Below, in pieces: positions 46,483 through 55,634 of a stretch of DNA of 64,000 bases; within the stretch, counting starts at the first letter, position 1; each line of letters begins with the position of its first letter. The translations under genes were made by a program, and so were the position numbers. The notes under the pieces were generated by a model. The model did no database searches and was not told the DNA's origin. It worked only from the letters and a program-made list of their open reading frames with translations. The stretch comes from Microbacterium pseudoresistens (GTDB taxonomy: Bacteria; Actinomycetota; Actinomycetes; Actinomycetales; Microbacteriaceae), in the NCBI RefSeq assembly GCF_013409745.1, contig NZ_JACCBH010000001.1, forward strand, positions 1,488,001 to 1,552,000, in the 5' to 3' direction.

Positions 46483-46500
46483 TCAACTTTACAAAGTTGA
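46483..46500. promoter_or_regulatory. Perfect dyad upstream of the ClpC-like gene
   Basis: TCAACTTT-AC-AAAGTTGA, 8-bp arms. On the minus strand it overlaps a candidate -10 (TAAAGT, 46486-46491) lying 18 bp after a TTGATA -35 (46510-46515). It is not the HAIR sequence (CTTGAGT-N7-ACTCAAG) of HspR, so another repressor is suggested. Confidence 0.6.
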
Positions 46501-46580
46501 GCGTAGTCTTATCAATCTGAACGCGTCAACGCGAGGGATATTCCGAGCAACACCTCAGAATCGTTTTTTTGCGTCGGCGC

Positions 46581-46593
46581 GCAAGCGGTTTGC
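46581..46593. promoter_or_regulatory. LacI-family operator in front of lacI
   Basis: GCAAGC-G-GTTTGC, a near-perfect dyad with the GCAAxCGxTTGC look of LacI-family operators, two bases before the lacI -10 element. It suggests autorepression. Confidence 0.6.
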
Positions 46594-46594
46594 A

Positions 46595-46600
46595 TAGGAT
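46595..46600 (+). promoter_or_regulatory. -10 element TAGGAT for the lacI gene
   Basis: TAGGAT, six bases (GTGCGC), then ATG 46607; no ribosome site fits, so the message is probably leaderless. This favours ATG 46607 over the GTG at 46601. Confidence 0.6.
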
Positions 46601-46606
46601 GTGCGC

Positions 46607-47620
46607 ATGACGAGACGGTTGGCGGAGGTCGCACAGAAGGTCGGCGTGAGCGAGGCCACGGTCTCTCGCGTGCTCAACGGCAAGCCCGGGGTCTCGGAGG
46701 CCACGCGGCAGGCCGTGCTCACGGCGCTCGACGTGCTGGGGTACGAGCGGCCCACCAAGCTGCGCGGCGAGCGCGCGCGCCTGGTCGGGCTCGTGGCGCC
46801 GGAGCTGACCAACCCGATCTTCCCCGCCCTGGCCGAGATCGTCGGCGGCGGGCTCGCGCAGAACGGCTACACCCCCGTGCTCTGCACGCAGAACGCGGGG
46901 GGCATCGGCATCACCGAGGCCGACTACGTCGATCTGCTGCTGGCCCAGCACGTGTCGGGCGTGATCTTCCTCGGCGGCCTGTACACCCAGGCGGATGCTC
47001 CGCACGAGCACTACGACCGACTGCGGCAGGTGAACCTGCCCACCGTGCTCGTGAACGCGCGGGTCGAGAGCCTGCCGTTCCCCGCGATCGCGGCCGACGA
47101 CGCGGCGGCGGGCGAGCAGGCTGTCTCGCACCTGCATCAGCTCGGGCATCGACGCATCGGCCTGCTGCTCGGCCCCTCCGATCACGTGCCGTCGCGGCGC
47201 AAGCGCACGGCGGCCGAGCGGGCGCTCGCGAGCTTGGGCGACCCGCTCGACTCCAGCCTCGTCGTGCACGGGAACTACGCGCTCGAATCCGGTCAGGCGG
47301 GGGCGGCGAAGCTGCTGGACCGTGGCGCCACGGCGATCGTGTGCGCCAGCGACCCGCTCGCCCTCGGCGCCATCCGCTGCGCCCGTCGGCGGGGCGTCTC
47401 GGTGCCCGGTGAGGTGTCGGTGGTGGGCTTCGATGACTCCGCCCTGATGAGCTGCACCGAGCCGCCGCTGACGACGGTGCGCCAGCCGATCGAGGCGATG
47501 GGGCGCGCCGCCGTGGAGCTGCTGCTGGCGCAGATCGCGGGCACGGCGAGCGCGACCGATGAGCTGCTTTTCGAGCCCGAGCTCGTGCTCCGCGGGTCGA
47601 CGGCGCCTCTGCGGGGCTGA
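46607..47620 (+). CDS. LacI family transcriptional regulator of the alpha-glucoside operon
   Basis: 337 residues. The N-terminal helix-turn-helix and hinge, RRLAEVAQKVGVSEATVSRVLNGKPGVSEATRQAVLTALDVLGYERP, are followed by a periplasmic-binding-like sugar domain (GLVAPELTNPIFPALAEIV to VVGFDDSALMSCTEPPLTTVRQP). It precedes a GH13 gene and sugar ABC genes in the same direction and is the likely repressor of that set. It is divergent from the ClpC-like gene across 170 bp of relatively AT-rich DNA holding separate dyads for each side. Confidence 0.93.
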   Translation: MTRRLAEVAQKVGVSEATVSRVLNGKPGVSEATRQAVLTALDVLGYERPTKLRGERARLVGLVAPELTNPIFPALAEIVGGGLAQNGYTPVLCTQNAGGIGITEADYVDLLLAQHVSGVIFLGGLYTQADAPHEHYDRLRQVNLPTVLVNARVESLPFPAIAADDAAAGEQAVSHLHQLGHRRIGLLLGPSDHVPSRRKRTAAERALASLGDPLDSSLVVHGNYALESGQAGAAKLLDRGATAIVCASDPLALGAIRCARRRGVSVPGEVSVVGFDDSALMSCTEPPLTTVRQPIEAMGRAAVELLLAQIAGTASATDELLFEPELVLRGSTAPLRG

Positions 47621-47680
47621 TCCCCGGTCCGTGACCTCGGCGAATGAACACGGCGGCACGGCGTCGCCCTGCAATAATCA

Positions 47681-47710
47681 GCAAATTACGTAAGTTCGTT
47701 ACGTTTTTGC
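47681..47710. promoter_or_regulatory. Inverted repeat overlapping the GH13 operon promoter
   Basis: ACGTAA-GTTCG-TTACGT is perfect, flanked by GCAAA and TTTGC that extend the dyad with one bulged base. It ends inside the -35 hexamer at 47707. It may be a regulator-binding site or a terminator for lacI; placement over the promoter favours the former. Confidence 0.5.
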
Positions 47711-47735
47711 ATTTAAGTATCCGGAAAGCTACTTT
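47707..47735 (+). promoter_or_regulatory. Promoter of the GH13 / sugar ABC operon
   Basis: TTGCAT (47707-47712), 17-bp spacer, TACTTT (47730-47735). A GAGGAG ribosome site follows near 47764, before ATG 47775. The stretch is markedly AT-rich for this genome. Confidence 0.55.
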
Positions 47736-47774
47736 TGTCGCAGCGATCATCCGATCGCCCGATCGAGGAGCACG

Positions 47775-49445
47775 ATGGACACCGAGGCAACCGGCCACGC
47801 CGACGACTGGTGGCGCACCGCCGTGATCTATCAGGTGTACGTGCGCAGCTTCGCCGACGGTGACGGCGACGGGATCGGCGACCTGCGCGGCGTGCGCGAG
47901 CGGCTGCCGTACCTGGCCGCGCTCGGCGTCGACGCCCTCTGGTTCACCCCGTGGTATCCGTCGCCGTTCGCCGACGGCGGCTACGACGTGGCCGACTACC
48001 GCGACATCCATCCCTGGTTCGGCGTGCTCGCCGACGCCGAGGCGCTCATCGCGGATGCGGCAGAGCTCGGCATCCGCACGATCATCGACGTCGTGCCCAA
48101 CCACGTGAGCGCCGAGCATCCGTGGTTCCGCGCGGCGCTGGCCGCGGGCCCCGGCTCGCCCGAGCGCGAGCGGTTCTGGTTCCACCCCGGGCGCGGCGAG
48201 GACGGCTCCGTCATCCCCACCCGGTGGGAGTCGAGCTTCCAGGGCAGCACGTGGACGCGCACGGTCGGCGCCGACGGCACCCCGGGCGAGTGGTACCTTC
48301 ACCTGTTCACCCCCGAGCAGCCCGACCTCAACTGGAACCATCCCGATGTGCACCGCGAGCACGAGGACGTGCTGCGGTTCTGGTTCGACCGCGGCGTCGC
48401 GGGGGTGCGCATCGACTCGGCGGCCCTGCTGGTGAAGGATGCGGCGCTGCCCGAGGTCGGCGAGAGCGCCGACGGCACGCATCCCGCCCAGGATCGCGAC
48501 GAGCTGCACGACGTCTACCGGTCGTGGCGGCGGGTCGCCGACGGCTACACGCCGCCGCGCGTGCTCGTGGGCGAGATCTGGCTCGACGACGTCGACCGCT
48601 TCGCCGCCTACCTGCGCTCCGACGAGATGCACACGGCGTTCAACTTCGACTTCATGACGCAGCCGTACGACGCCGCGGCGTTCCGGGAGTCGATCGCGCG
48701 CACCCTGCACGCCCATGCGCCCGTGGGCGCGCCGAGCACGTGGGTGCTCTCCAACCATGACGTCACCCGCCCCGTCACCCGCTACGGGCGCGAGGAGTCG
48801 GGCTTCGCCTTTCTCGACAAGCGCTTCGGCACACCCACCGACCTGGAGCGCGGCACGAGGCGCGCCAGGGCCGTGAGCCTCGTGGTCGCGGCGCTGCCCG
48901 GATGCCTGTACATCTACCAGGGCGACGAGCTGGGCCTGCCGGAGGTCGAGGATCTGCCGCGCGAGAGCATCCAGGATCCGATGCACTTCCGCTCCGGCGG
49001 GGTGGATCCGGGCCGCGACGGATGCCGTGTGCCGCTGCCGTGGTCGGGCGACCGGCCGCCGTACGGGTTCGGACGCACCGGCGAGCCGTGGCTACCGCAG
49101 CCGGACGACTGGGCGGCCCGCACCGTCGAGGCGCAGGACGCAGACGCGTCGTCGATGCTGTCGCTGTACCGTCGCACGCTGCACCTGCGCCGCACCCTCG
49201 AGCCGCTGCGCTCGGGATCGTTCGCCTGGATCGAGGGCCTCGGCGACGACGTGCTCGCCTTCCGCCGCGGCGATCTCGCCTGCGTGCTGAACATGGGCCA
49301 GGCCCCCATCCCGCTGCCTCCGGCCGCATCCGCCGTGCTGGCCAGCGACGAGCTCACCGACCACCTGCTGCCAGGCGACACCGCCGTCTGGCTGCAGGGG
49401 GCGTCCGCATTCGCGGGCGCCGACCATCTGGGATCACCGGCGTGA
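47775..49445 (+). CDS. Glycoside hydrolase family 13 protein, alpha-glucosidase type
   Basis: 556 residues. GH13 conserved regions: DVVPNHVSAEHPWF, GVRIDSAALL (nucleophile Asp), VLVGEIWLDD (acid/base Glu) and LSNHDVTRPVTRYG (transition-state Asp). The N-terminal WWRTAVIYQVYVRSFADGDGDGIGDLRG is typical of oligo-1,6-glucosidase or alpha-glucosidase. There is no signal peptide, so it works inside the cell on sugars imported by the next three gene products. The exact linkage (maltose, sucrose, isomaltose or trehalulose-type) is not resolved. Confidence 0.92.
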   Translation: MDTEATGHADDWWRTAVIYQVYVRSFADGDGDGIGDLRGVRERLPYLAALGVDALWFTPWYPSPFADGGYDVADYRDIHPWFGVLADAEALIADAAELGIRTIIDVVPNHVSAEHPWFRAALAAGPGSPERERFWFHPGRGEDGSVIPTRWESSFQGSTWTRTVGADGTPGEWYLHLFTPEQPDLNWNHPDVHREHEDVLRFWFDRGVAGVRIDSAALLVKDAALPEVGESADGTHPAQDRDELHDVYRSWRRVADGYTPPRVLVGEIWLDDVDRFAAYLRSDEMHTAFNFDFMTQPYDAAAFRESIARTLHAHAPVGAPSTWVLSNHDVTRPVTRYGREESGFAFLDKRFGTPTDLERGTRRARAVSLVVAALPGCLYIYQGDELGLPEVEDLPRESIQDPMHFRSGGVDPGRDGCRVPLPWSGDRPPYGFGRTGEPWLPQPDDWAARTVEAQDADASSMLSLYRRTLHLRRTLEPLRSGSFAWIEGLGDDVLAFRRGDLACVLNMGQAPIPLPPAASAVLASDELTDHLLPGDTAVWLQGASAFAGADHLGSPA

Positions 49446-49476
49446 CCGCACCACGCGCCGCCCGCACACGAAAGGT

Positions 49477-50850
49477 ATGACGATGAGGTCACCACGAAAG
49501 GTCCTGCTCACCGGCACGGTGCTGCTCGCCGCCGCCGGACTGCTCGCCGGCTGCGGCACCGGACAGGCGGGAGCAGGCGACGGCCGCGTGCAGCTGCGCG
49601 TCGCCACCTTCCCGCCCGGCGCCGACGCCGCGGCGTACGAGGCGTTCGCCGCGCAGGAGGAGCAGTTCGAGAAGGAGCATCCCGACATCGACGTGATCGG
49701 AGTCGAATACGAATGGGAGGGGCCGACCTTCGCCGTGCAGCTGGCGGGCGGTTCTCTCCCCGACGTCTTCACCGTTCCCTTCACCGACACCAAGACGCTG
49801 CTGGAGAACGGCCAGCTCACCGACGTGACCGACGCCATCGAGCGCCTGGGCTACACGGATGCCTTCAACGACGTCATCCTCGACGGCGTCACCGGCGACG
49901 ACGGCCACCTCTACGGCTTCCCGCGGCAGGCGTATGCCATGGGCCTGCACTACAACCGCGAGCTGTTCGCCGAAGCGGGTCTGGACCCCGACGCCCCGCC
50001 CACGACGTGGGACGAGGTGCGCGAGTACGCGAAGCAGATCACCGAGAAGACCGGCAAGGCCGGGTACGCGCAGATGGCGGCCAACAACACCGGGGGCTGG
50101 CAGCTCACCGCGGCCACCGTCGCCCGCGGCGGTCGCACCCAGGTCGACGAGGCCGACGGCTCGGCCACCTCGACGATCGACAACGACGCCACGAAGGCGG
50201 CGCTGCAGTTCCTGCACGACGTGCGGTGGACCGACGGATCGTTCGGGGCCCGGTTCGACCTGGACTGGGGCACGATCAACCAGGAGTTCGCCGCGGGCAA
50301 CCTCGGCATGTACACGTCGGGATCCGACGTGTACACCGCCCTCGTGCGCGACTTCGGCATGGCGCCCGAGACGTACGGCCTCGGAGTCGTGCCCGTCGAG
50401 GGCGACGATCCGGGCACCCTCGGCGGCGGCGATGTCGCGGTGATCAGCCCCACGGCGGATGAGACGACGGTCGATGCCGCCGTCGAGTGGATCGACTGGT
50501 ACTACATGCAGAAGCTGCTCGACGAGGATGCTGCGGTCGCCGATGCCAAGACGCTCGCCGATTCCGGCCAGGCCGTCGGCACCCCGCTGCTGCCCGTGCT
50601 CAGCCGCGAGCAGTACGAGGAGTCGCTGACCTGGATCGAGCCGTACATCAATGTACCGCGCGACCAGATGAGTGCGTTCATCGACGACATCTGGGAGCAG
50701 ACGCCGGTGGGCGAGCCGAAGAAGAAGACGCAGGAGGTCTACGCCCTGCTCGACACCGTCGTGCAGACCGTGCTCACCCAGCAGGACGCCGATATCGACG
50801 CCCTGCTGAAGAACGCGCAGTCCGACGCGCAGGCGCTGCTGGATCAGTGA
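49477..50850 (+). CDS. Sugar ABC transporter substrate-binding lipoprotein
   Basis: 457 residues. The signal peptide KVLLTGTVLLAAAGLLAGC ends in a lipobox (LLAGC, cysteine at about residue 26), so the mature protein is lipid-anchored outside the membrane. The family 1 binding fold shows in VQLRVATFPPGADAAAYEAFAAQEEQFEKEHPDIDV, GGSLPDVFTVPF, GHLYGFPRQAYAMGLHYNRELFAEAGLDPDAPPTTWDEV. With the two permeases downstream it forms an importer, probably for an alpha-glucoside. No ATPase gene is in the operon; a shared MsiK-type ATPase elsewhere is likely, as is common in actinobacteria. Confidence 0.93.
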   Translation: MTMRSPRKVLLTGTVLLAAAGLLAGCGTGQAGAGDGRVQLRVATFPPGADAAAYEAFAAQEEQFEKEHPDIDVIGVEYEWEGPTFAVQLAGGSLPDVFTVPFTDTKTLLENGQLTDVTDAIERLGYTDAFNDVILDGVTGDDGHLYGFPRQAYAMGLHYNRELFAEAGLDPDAPPTTWDEVREYAKQITEKTGKAGYAQMAANNTGGWQLTAATVARGGRTQVDEADGSATSTIDNDATKAALQFLHDVRWTDGSFGARFDLDWGTINQEFAAGNLGMYTSGSDVYTALVRDFGMAPETYGLGVVPVEGDDPGTLGGGDVAVISPTADETTVDAAVEWIDWYYMQKLLDEDAAVADAKTLADSGQAVGTPLLPVLSREQYEESLTWIEPYINVPRDQMSAFIDDIWEQTPVGEPKKKTQEVYALLDTVVQTVLTQQDADIDALLKNAQSDAQALLDQ

Positions 50851-51791
50851 CGGCTCGGACCCCCACGTCGCCGGAGCCGCGCGTTCGCGCGCGGCTCCGG
50901 CGCACGCCTGCCACCTGGTACCGCGGCGGCGGGCTGTGGAACCTGCTGTTCCTGGCGCCGATGATCGTCGTGTTCGCGGTGTTCAGCTGGTCGCCCATCG
51001 TGCAGTCGGTGCTGATGAGCCTGCAGAAGACCAACCTGATCACGGCGGACTGGGTCGGCTTCGCCAACTACGCGAAGGTGCTCACCGATCCGCTGCTGGG
51101 CGAGGCCGCGATGAACACGCTGTGGTTCGCCGCGCTCGCCCTGCTGTTCGGCTTCCCCGTGCCGCTGCTCATGGCCGTGCTCATGAGCGAGGTCCGCCGA
51201 GCCAAGGGCCTGTACTCGGCGCTGGCCTACCTGCCTGTGGTGGTCCCGCCGGTCGTCGCCGTCCTGCTGTGGAAGTTCTTCTACTCCGCCGATGCGAACG
51301 GCGTCTTCAACACCGTGCTCGGCGTGGTCGGCATCCCGCCGCAGCCGTGGATCCAGGACGCCGTGCAGGCCATGCCCTCGCTCGTGCTCGAGGCGACGTG
51401 GGCCGGAGCTGGTGGATCGATCATCATCTACCTCGCCGCTCTGCTGGGCGTGCCGCCCGAGCTCTACGACGCCGCCGAGGTCGACGGCGCGGGCATCTGG
51501 AGCAAGGTGTGGCACGTGACCCTGCCGCAGCTGCGCGGGATCCTGTTCATCATGCTCATCCTGCAGATCATCGCGACGGCGCAGGTGTTCCTCGAACCGT
51601 TCCTGTTCACCGGCGGCGGCCCTGCGGGCGCGACCAGGACCATCCTGCTCTACATCTATGACAAGGCGTTCCGCAACAGTCTGGGCGGCGCGTACGGCGA
51701 GGCCACCGCCGTGTCGGTGCTGCTCGCGATCGCCCTGGCGCTGCTCAGCGCCCTGTATTTCCGACTCACCACCCGATGGAGCACCGCATGA
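50847..51791 (+). CDS. Sugar ABC transporter permease, MalF type
   Basis: 314 residues with six membrane helices after a basic cytoplasmic start. The EAA loop ELYDAAEVDGAGIWSKVWHVTLPQLRG contacts the ATPase. GTG 50847 overlaps the binding-protein stop (GTGA), and the stop overlaps the next permease start (ATGA), showing tight coupling. It pairs with the MalG-type subunit that follows. Confidence 0.93.
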   Translation: MTARTPTSPEPRVRARLRRTPATWYRGGGLWNLLFLAPMIVVFAVFSWSPIVQSVLMSLQKTNLITADWVGFANYAKVLTDPLLGEAAMNTLWFAALALLFGFPVPLLMAVLMSEVRRAKGLYSALAYLPVVVPPVVAVLLWKFFYSADANGVFNTVLGVVGIPPQPWIQDAVQAMPSLVLEATWAGAGGSIIIYLAALLGVPPELYDAAEVDGAGIWSKVWHVTLPQLRGILFIMLILQIIATAQVFLEPFLFTGGGPAGATRTILLYIYDKAFRNSLGGAYGEATAVSVLLAIALALLSALYFRLTTRWSTA

Positions 51792-52708
51792 GCGCCCGCA
51801 CCGCCCGCACCGCCCGCCCGGCGGATGCCGAGGCCGAGCGCACGATCGTCTCGGCATCCGATCGGCGAAAGCCGGGCATCCGCACGGGCATGGCGTTCAC
51901 GCACGTCTTCCTCTTCGTCACGCTCGTCATCGCGGGGCTCGGGCCGATCCTCTGGCTCATGAAGGCCGCCGTCACCCCGACGCAGGACACCCTGCAGCAG
52001 CCGTTCGCGCTGTGGCCGAACGGCATCGACTGGCAGAATCTCGCCGCCGCATGGAACGACATCGGCATCTCGCAGTACTTCTGGAACACGATCGCGCTGG
52101 CCGCCGGCGCCTGGCTGTTCCAGCTGTTCGTCGCCACGACCGCGGGGTACGGGCTCTCGGTGCTGCGACCGCGCTACGCGCCCATCCTCAACGGGCTCGT
52201 GCTGGCGACCCTGTTCATCCCCGGGGTCGTGCTGCTCGTGCCGTTGTACCTGACGATCGTGCATCCGCCGCTGATCGGGCAATCGCTGCTGAACAACTAC
52301 CTCGCCGTGTGGTTGCCGATGGCGGCCAATGCCTTCAACATCCTGCTCGTCAAGCGCTTCTTCGATGCGCTGCCCCGAGAGGTGTTCGAGGCGGCGCGCA
52401 CCGACGGCGCGGGCCCGGTGCGGCTGTTCTGGTCGATCGTGCTGCCGATGTCGAAGCCGATCCTGGGCGTGGTGTCGGTGTTCGCGATCATCGCGGCGTG
52501 GAAGGACTACCTGTGGCCCATGCTCGTGCTGCGCGACCCCGCCGTGCAGCCGCTGTCGGTGCGGCTTCCGGCCGTGCAGTCGCAGACCGAGCTCGACGTC
52601 TTCCTCGCCGCGCTCGCGATCGCCACGCTCATCCCGATCGCGATGTTCCTCGCGTTCCAGTCGGTGTTCCTGCGCTCGGCCGGGCTCGGGGGTGCCGTCA
52701 AGGGGTGA
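51788..52708 (+). CDS. Sugar ABC transporter permease, MalG type
   Basis: 306 residues with six membrane helices; EAA loop [33 protein letters not shown] 51788 overlaps the upstream stop; an in-frame ATG at 51776 would add four residues but overlaps more. It is the last gene of the operon and is convergent with the LLM flavoprotein gene, 7 bp away, with no obvious terminator hairpin between. Confidence 0.93.
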   Translation: MSARTARTARPADAEAERTIVSASDRRKPGIRTGMAFTHVFLFVTLVIAGLGPILWLMKAAVTPTQDTLQQPFALWPNGIDWQNLAAAWNDIGISQYFWNTIALAAGAWLFQLFVATTAGYGLSVLRPRYAPILNGLVLATLFIPGVVLLVPLYLTIVHPPLIGQSLLNNYLAVWLPMAANAFNILLVKRFFDALPREVFEAARTDGAGPVRLFWSIVLPMSKPILGVVSVFAIIAAWKDYLWPMLVLRDPAVQPLSVRLPAVQSQTELDVFLAALAIATLIPIAMFLAFQSVFLRSAGLGGAVKG

Positions 52709-52715
52709 GCGCGGC

Positions 52716-53768
52716 TCAGCCGTCGAGCGCGTCGACGACGAGGTCGACCGTCTGCACGCGGCCCGGGGCGCGGTCGCGGGGCTCGGCGTCGAACGACCCG
52801 GCGACGGGCGAGATCATGATCTCGTCGACCCCGTGCCGTTCGGCGAAGGCGCGCAGCTCTGCCGCGACCGTCTCGCCGGTGCCGACGAGCCAGCGCGCGC
52901 GGGCGGCGTCCATGATCTGCCGCTCCTGCGCATCCGGGTTCTCCTGCAGCGCGGCCCGCGCCTCCTCGACGGTCTCCAGCGCGACGAGCGGGCGGTTCAG
53001 TCGCAGCCGGGCCATCATCCGCAGCTGCGGCAGTGCGCGCTGCTCGGCCTCCTCGGCCGTGGGCGCGGCGACGGCGTTCACGGTGACGAAGGTCAGTGGA
53101 TGCGGATGCGCCTCGGTCGGCTGGAACCCGCCGCGGTACAGCTCGAGCGCCCGCTCCAGCCCCGCGCCGGAGAAGTGGTTGGCGAAGACGTAGGGCAGGC
53201 CGAGCGAGGCGGCCAGCTGCGCGGAGTAGTCGCTGGAGCCGAGCAGCCACACCTCGGCGGTGCCGGTCGCGGCGGGGGTCGCGTGCACGGAGTAGGTGCC
53301 GCCGCTGGTGAACTCCACCGTCGCGCCCTCGGCCGATAGGAGCATCCCGATGTCCTGAACGTGCGAAGGGAAACGCTCCACGTCGCCCGCCGCGCCGGAT
53401 GCCCGCAGCAGCTGGGTGATGACGGGATCGCTGCCCGGCGCCCGGCCGATGCCGAGGTCGATCCGGCCAGGGGCCAGCGCCTCGAGTGCGGCGAACTGCT
53501 CGGCCACGATGAGCGGGGCGTGGTTGGGCAGCATGACGCCGCCCGAGCCCACCCGGATGCGCTTCGTGCGCGCCGCCGCCGCGGCGATGAGTACGGGCGG
53601 GGCGGTGGAGGCGACGGCCGGCATGTTGTGGTGCTCGGCGAACCAGTAGCGGCGCAGCCCCCGTTCGTCGGCGCGATGCACGAGGTCGAGCGAGGCGGCC
53701 ACGGCCTCGGTGCTGGTCTGCCCTGTGCGCACGGGCACGAGGTCGAGGACGGAGAGTGCGGGAGTCAT
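52716..53768 (-). CDS. LLM class flavin-dependent oxidoreductase
   Basis: 350 residues, luciferase-like barrel. It begins [46 protein letters not shown], a signature of the MsnO8/alkanal-monooxygenase-like group, followed by [43 protein letters not shown]. Such enzymes oxidise diverse substrates with reduced FMN or F420. ATG 53768 is used, with an ATG two codons upstream as an alternative. The substrate is unknown and the neighbours offer no clue. Confidence 0.9.
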   Translation of the reverse strand: MTPALSVLDLVPVRTGQTSTEAVAASLDLVHRADERGLRRYWFAEHHNMPAVASTAPPVLIAAAAARTKRIRVGSGGVMLPNHAPLIVAEQFAALEALAPGRIDLGIGRAPGSDPVITQLLRASGAAGDVERFPSHVQDIGMLLSAEGATVEFTSGGTYSVHATPAATGTAEVWLLGSSDYSAQLAASLGLPYVFANHFSGAGLERALELYRGGFQPTEAHPHPLTFVTVNAVAAPTAEEAEQRALPQLRMMARLRLNRPLVALETVEEARAALQENPDAQERQIMDAARARWLVGTGETVAAELRAFAERHGVDEIMISPVAGSFDAEPRDRAPGRVQTVDLVVDALDG

Positions 53769-53855
53769 CCTCATCGCCAACGCCTCGCGAGCGCCGCAGA
53801 TTCCCGGGCCATGTCCGATTCCCGCTGATCCCGCCGTGGGAAGGTCACGGTTCTG

Positions 53856-53861
53856 TACCCT
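53856..53861 (+). promoter_or_regulatory. -10 element TACCCT for the antiporter gene
   Basis: TACCCT, seven bases, ATG 53869: a leaderless arrangement that selects this start over the frame open from 53710. Confidence 0.5.
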
Positions 53862-53868
53862 TTTCGAC

Positions 53869-55614
53869 ATGGATGTCGAGTTCTTCTATGTGATCGTCGG
53901 CGCCGTCGCGGTCTCCGCCTTCGCACGATGGAGAGGCTGGCCCGCACCCCTGCTGGTCACCCTCGTCGCCCTGCTGGCCTCGTTCCTGCCCTTCATCCAC
54001 GAGATCACCATCGACGGCCACGTGCTGCTGAACCTCGTCCTCCCGCCGCTGCTGTATTCCGCGGCGCTGGATGTCTCGTTCGTCAACTTCAAGCGCAGCA
54101 TGCCGCAGATCCGTCGGCTCGGCATCGGCCTCGTGCTCGTGACCACCGTCGCCGCGGGCCTGGTGGCATGGTGGATCATGCCCGAGCTCACCCTCCCGGG
54201 CGCCCTGCTGCTCGGGGCGATCGTGGCGCCGCCCGACGCGGTCTCGGCGGCCGCCATCGGACGCAAGCTCGGTCTTCCGCGCCGCATCATGACGGTGCTG
54301 TCGGGGGAGAGCCTCATCAACGACGCCACCTCGCTGACCCTGTATCGGGTGTTCGCGTCGATCGTCGCGGGCGCCGCGCTGACCGTGTGGGACGGCGTGT
54401 GGCAGTTCGCGCTCGCCGTGGGTGTGGGCGTCATCGTCGGTCTCGTCTTCGGCGCCGCCGTGCATCAGCTGCGCATCCGGGTGTCCGATCCCGTCGTCAT
54501 CAGCGCGGTCGGGCTGCTCGCGCCCTTCGGCGCCTACGCCATCTCGGAGCACCTGCAGGGCTCGGGCGTGCTCACCGTCGTCGCCATGGGGCTGTATGTC
54601 GGGTTCCACTCCCCGCGCACCACGTACACGACACGCCAGCAGGAGGGGCCGATCTGGCTGTCGGCGGACTTCCTGCTCGAGGCGTACGTATTCGCGTACA
54701 TCGGCCTGCAGTTCACCCGGGTGCTGCGCGATCTGGGCAGCGAATCCGTGCTCGACGTGCTCAGCCTCGCCGGCGCCGTGCTGCTGGTGGTGCTGTTCGT
54801 GCGACCGCTGTTCATCTTCCCCTCCGAGGCGTGGGGGCGCATGTGGGCCGGGCGCAAGAGACGGCTGTGGGAGCGGGGGCTCGAGAGCGGGCGTATCGCG
54901 GCGATGGCCGCGCGCGGGTCGGATGACCCGCGCCGCCGTACGCCGCCGATGACCATGGCGGAGTACGACCGGCAGGCGGGCCCCGTGCTCAGCTGGCGCG
55001 ACAAGGCCGTGATCTCATGGTCGGGCATGCGGGGTGTGGTCACGCTGGCGACGGCGCTCGCCGCCGCCGACCTCGCCGCGCTGGATGCCGAGGCTTCGCA
55101 CGCGATCGTGATCGCGGCGTTCATGGTGACCGTCGCGACCCTCATGCTGCAGGGGCTCACTCTGCCCTGGCTCATCCGCATGCTGGGGCTCGCCGACGAC
55201 ACGACGGAGGACGAGGAGGACGAGCGGGAGCTCGCCGCCGTCCGCGCGCGCACGAAGGAGGCCGGCAAGGACTACCTGCGCACCAAGCGCGATGAGTGGA
55301 TCGAGAAGCACGGCCGCGAGGAGATCGAACAGTTCGACGTGTTCATCCGTCGTCTGCTGCGCGTCGAGTCGGGCACCGACAAGGCGCAGGAGGCGCAGGA
55401 TTCGCTGGATCCCCGCAAGCACCAGCGCGAGTTCGCCGAGTACATGGAGCACCTGTCGAAGGGGTGGATCGAGGTGCGCCGCGAGCTGCTGATCGCCGAG
55501 CGCGACGCGGGCACCCTGAACGAAGAGGTGATGCGCGAGCTCATCGACGCGATGGATGCCGAAGAGCTCGCCCTCGACACCCGCGGCGCCTTCCGCGGCG
55601 GCTCGCGCGTGTAG
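53869..55614 (+). CDS. CPA1 family Na+(K+)/H+ antiporter
   Basis: 581 residues. About twelve membrane helices include the ion-binding helix ALLLGAIVAPPDAVSAAAIGRKLGLPRRIMTVLSGESLINDATSL, a hallmark of CPA1 exchangers (PPD and the ND pair), and VISWSGMRGVVTLATALA. The C-terminal 150 residues are a charged cytoplasmic domain rich in Glu/Lys, probably helical (EEDERELAAVRARTKEAGKDYLRTKRDEWIEKHG). It expels monovalent cations in exchange for protons for pH and salt homeostasis. It is convergent with isochorismate synthase 20 bp downstream. Confidence 0.92.
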   Translation: MDVEFFYVIVGAVAVSAFARWRGWPAPLLVTLVALLASFLPFIHEITIDGHVLLNLVLPPLLYSAALDVSFVNFKRSMPQIRRLGIGLVLVTTVAAGLVAWWIMPELTLPGALLLGAIVAPPDAVSAAAIGRKLGLPRRIMTVLSGESLINDATSLTLYRVFASIVAGAALTVWDGVWQFALAVGVGVIVGLVFGAAVHQLRIRVSDPVVISAVGLLAPFGAYAISEHLQGSGVLTVVAMGLYVGFHSPRTTYTTRQQEGPIWLSADFLLEAYVFAYIGLQFTRVLRDLGSESVLDVLSLAGAVLLVVLFVRPLFIFPSEAWGRMWAGRKRRLWERGLESGRIAAMAARGSDDPRRRTPPMTMAEYDRQAGPVLSWRDKAVISWSGMRGVVTLATALAAADLAALDAEASHAIVIAAFMVTVATLMLQGLTLPWLIRMLGLADDTTEDEEDERELAAVRARTKEAGKDYLRTKRDEWIEKHGREEIEQFDVFIRRLLRVESGTDKAQEAQDSLDPRKHQREFAEYMEHLSKGWIEVRRELLIAERDAGTLNEEVMRELIDAMDAEELALDTRGAFRGGSRV

Positions 55615-55634
55615 GCGGATCGTGGCGGGATGCG

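Noticed and set aside
46435..46606. HspR (HAIR) binding site upstream of the ClpC-like gene
   Set aside because: No CTTGAGT-N7-ACTCAAG match is present; the perfect dyad there has a different sequence.
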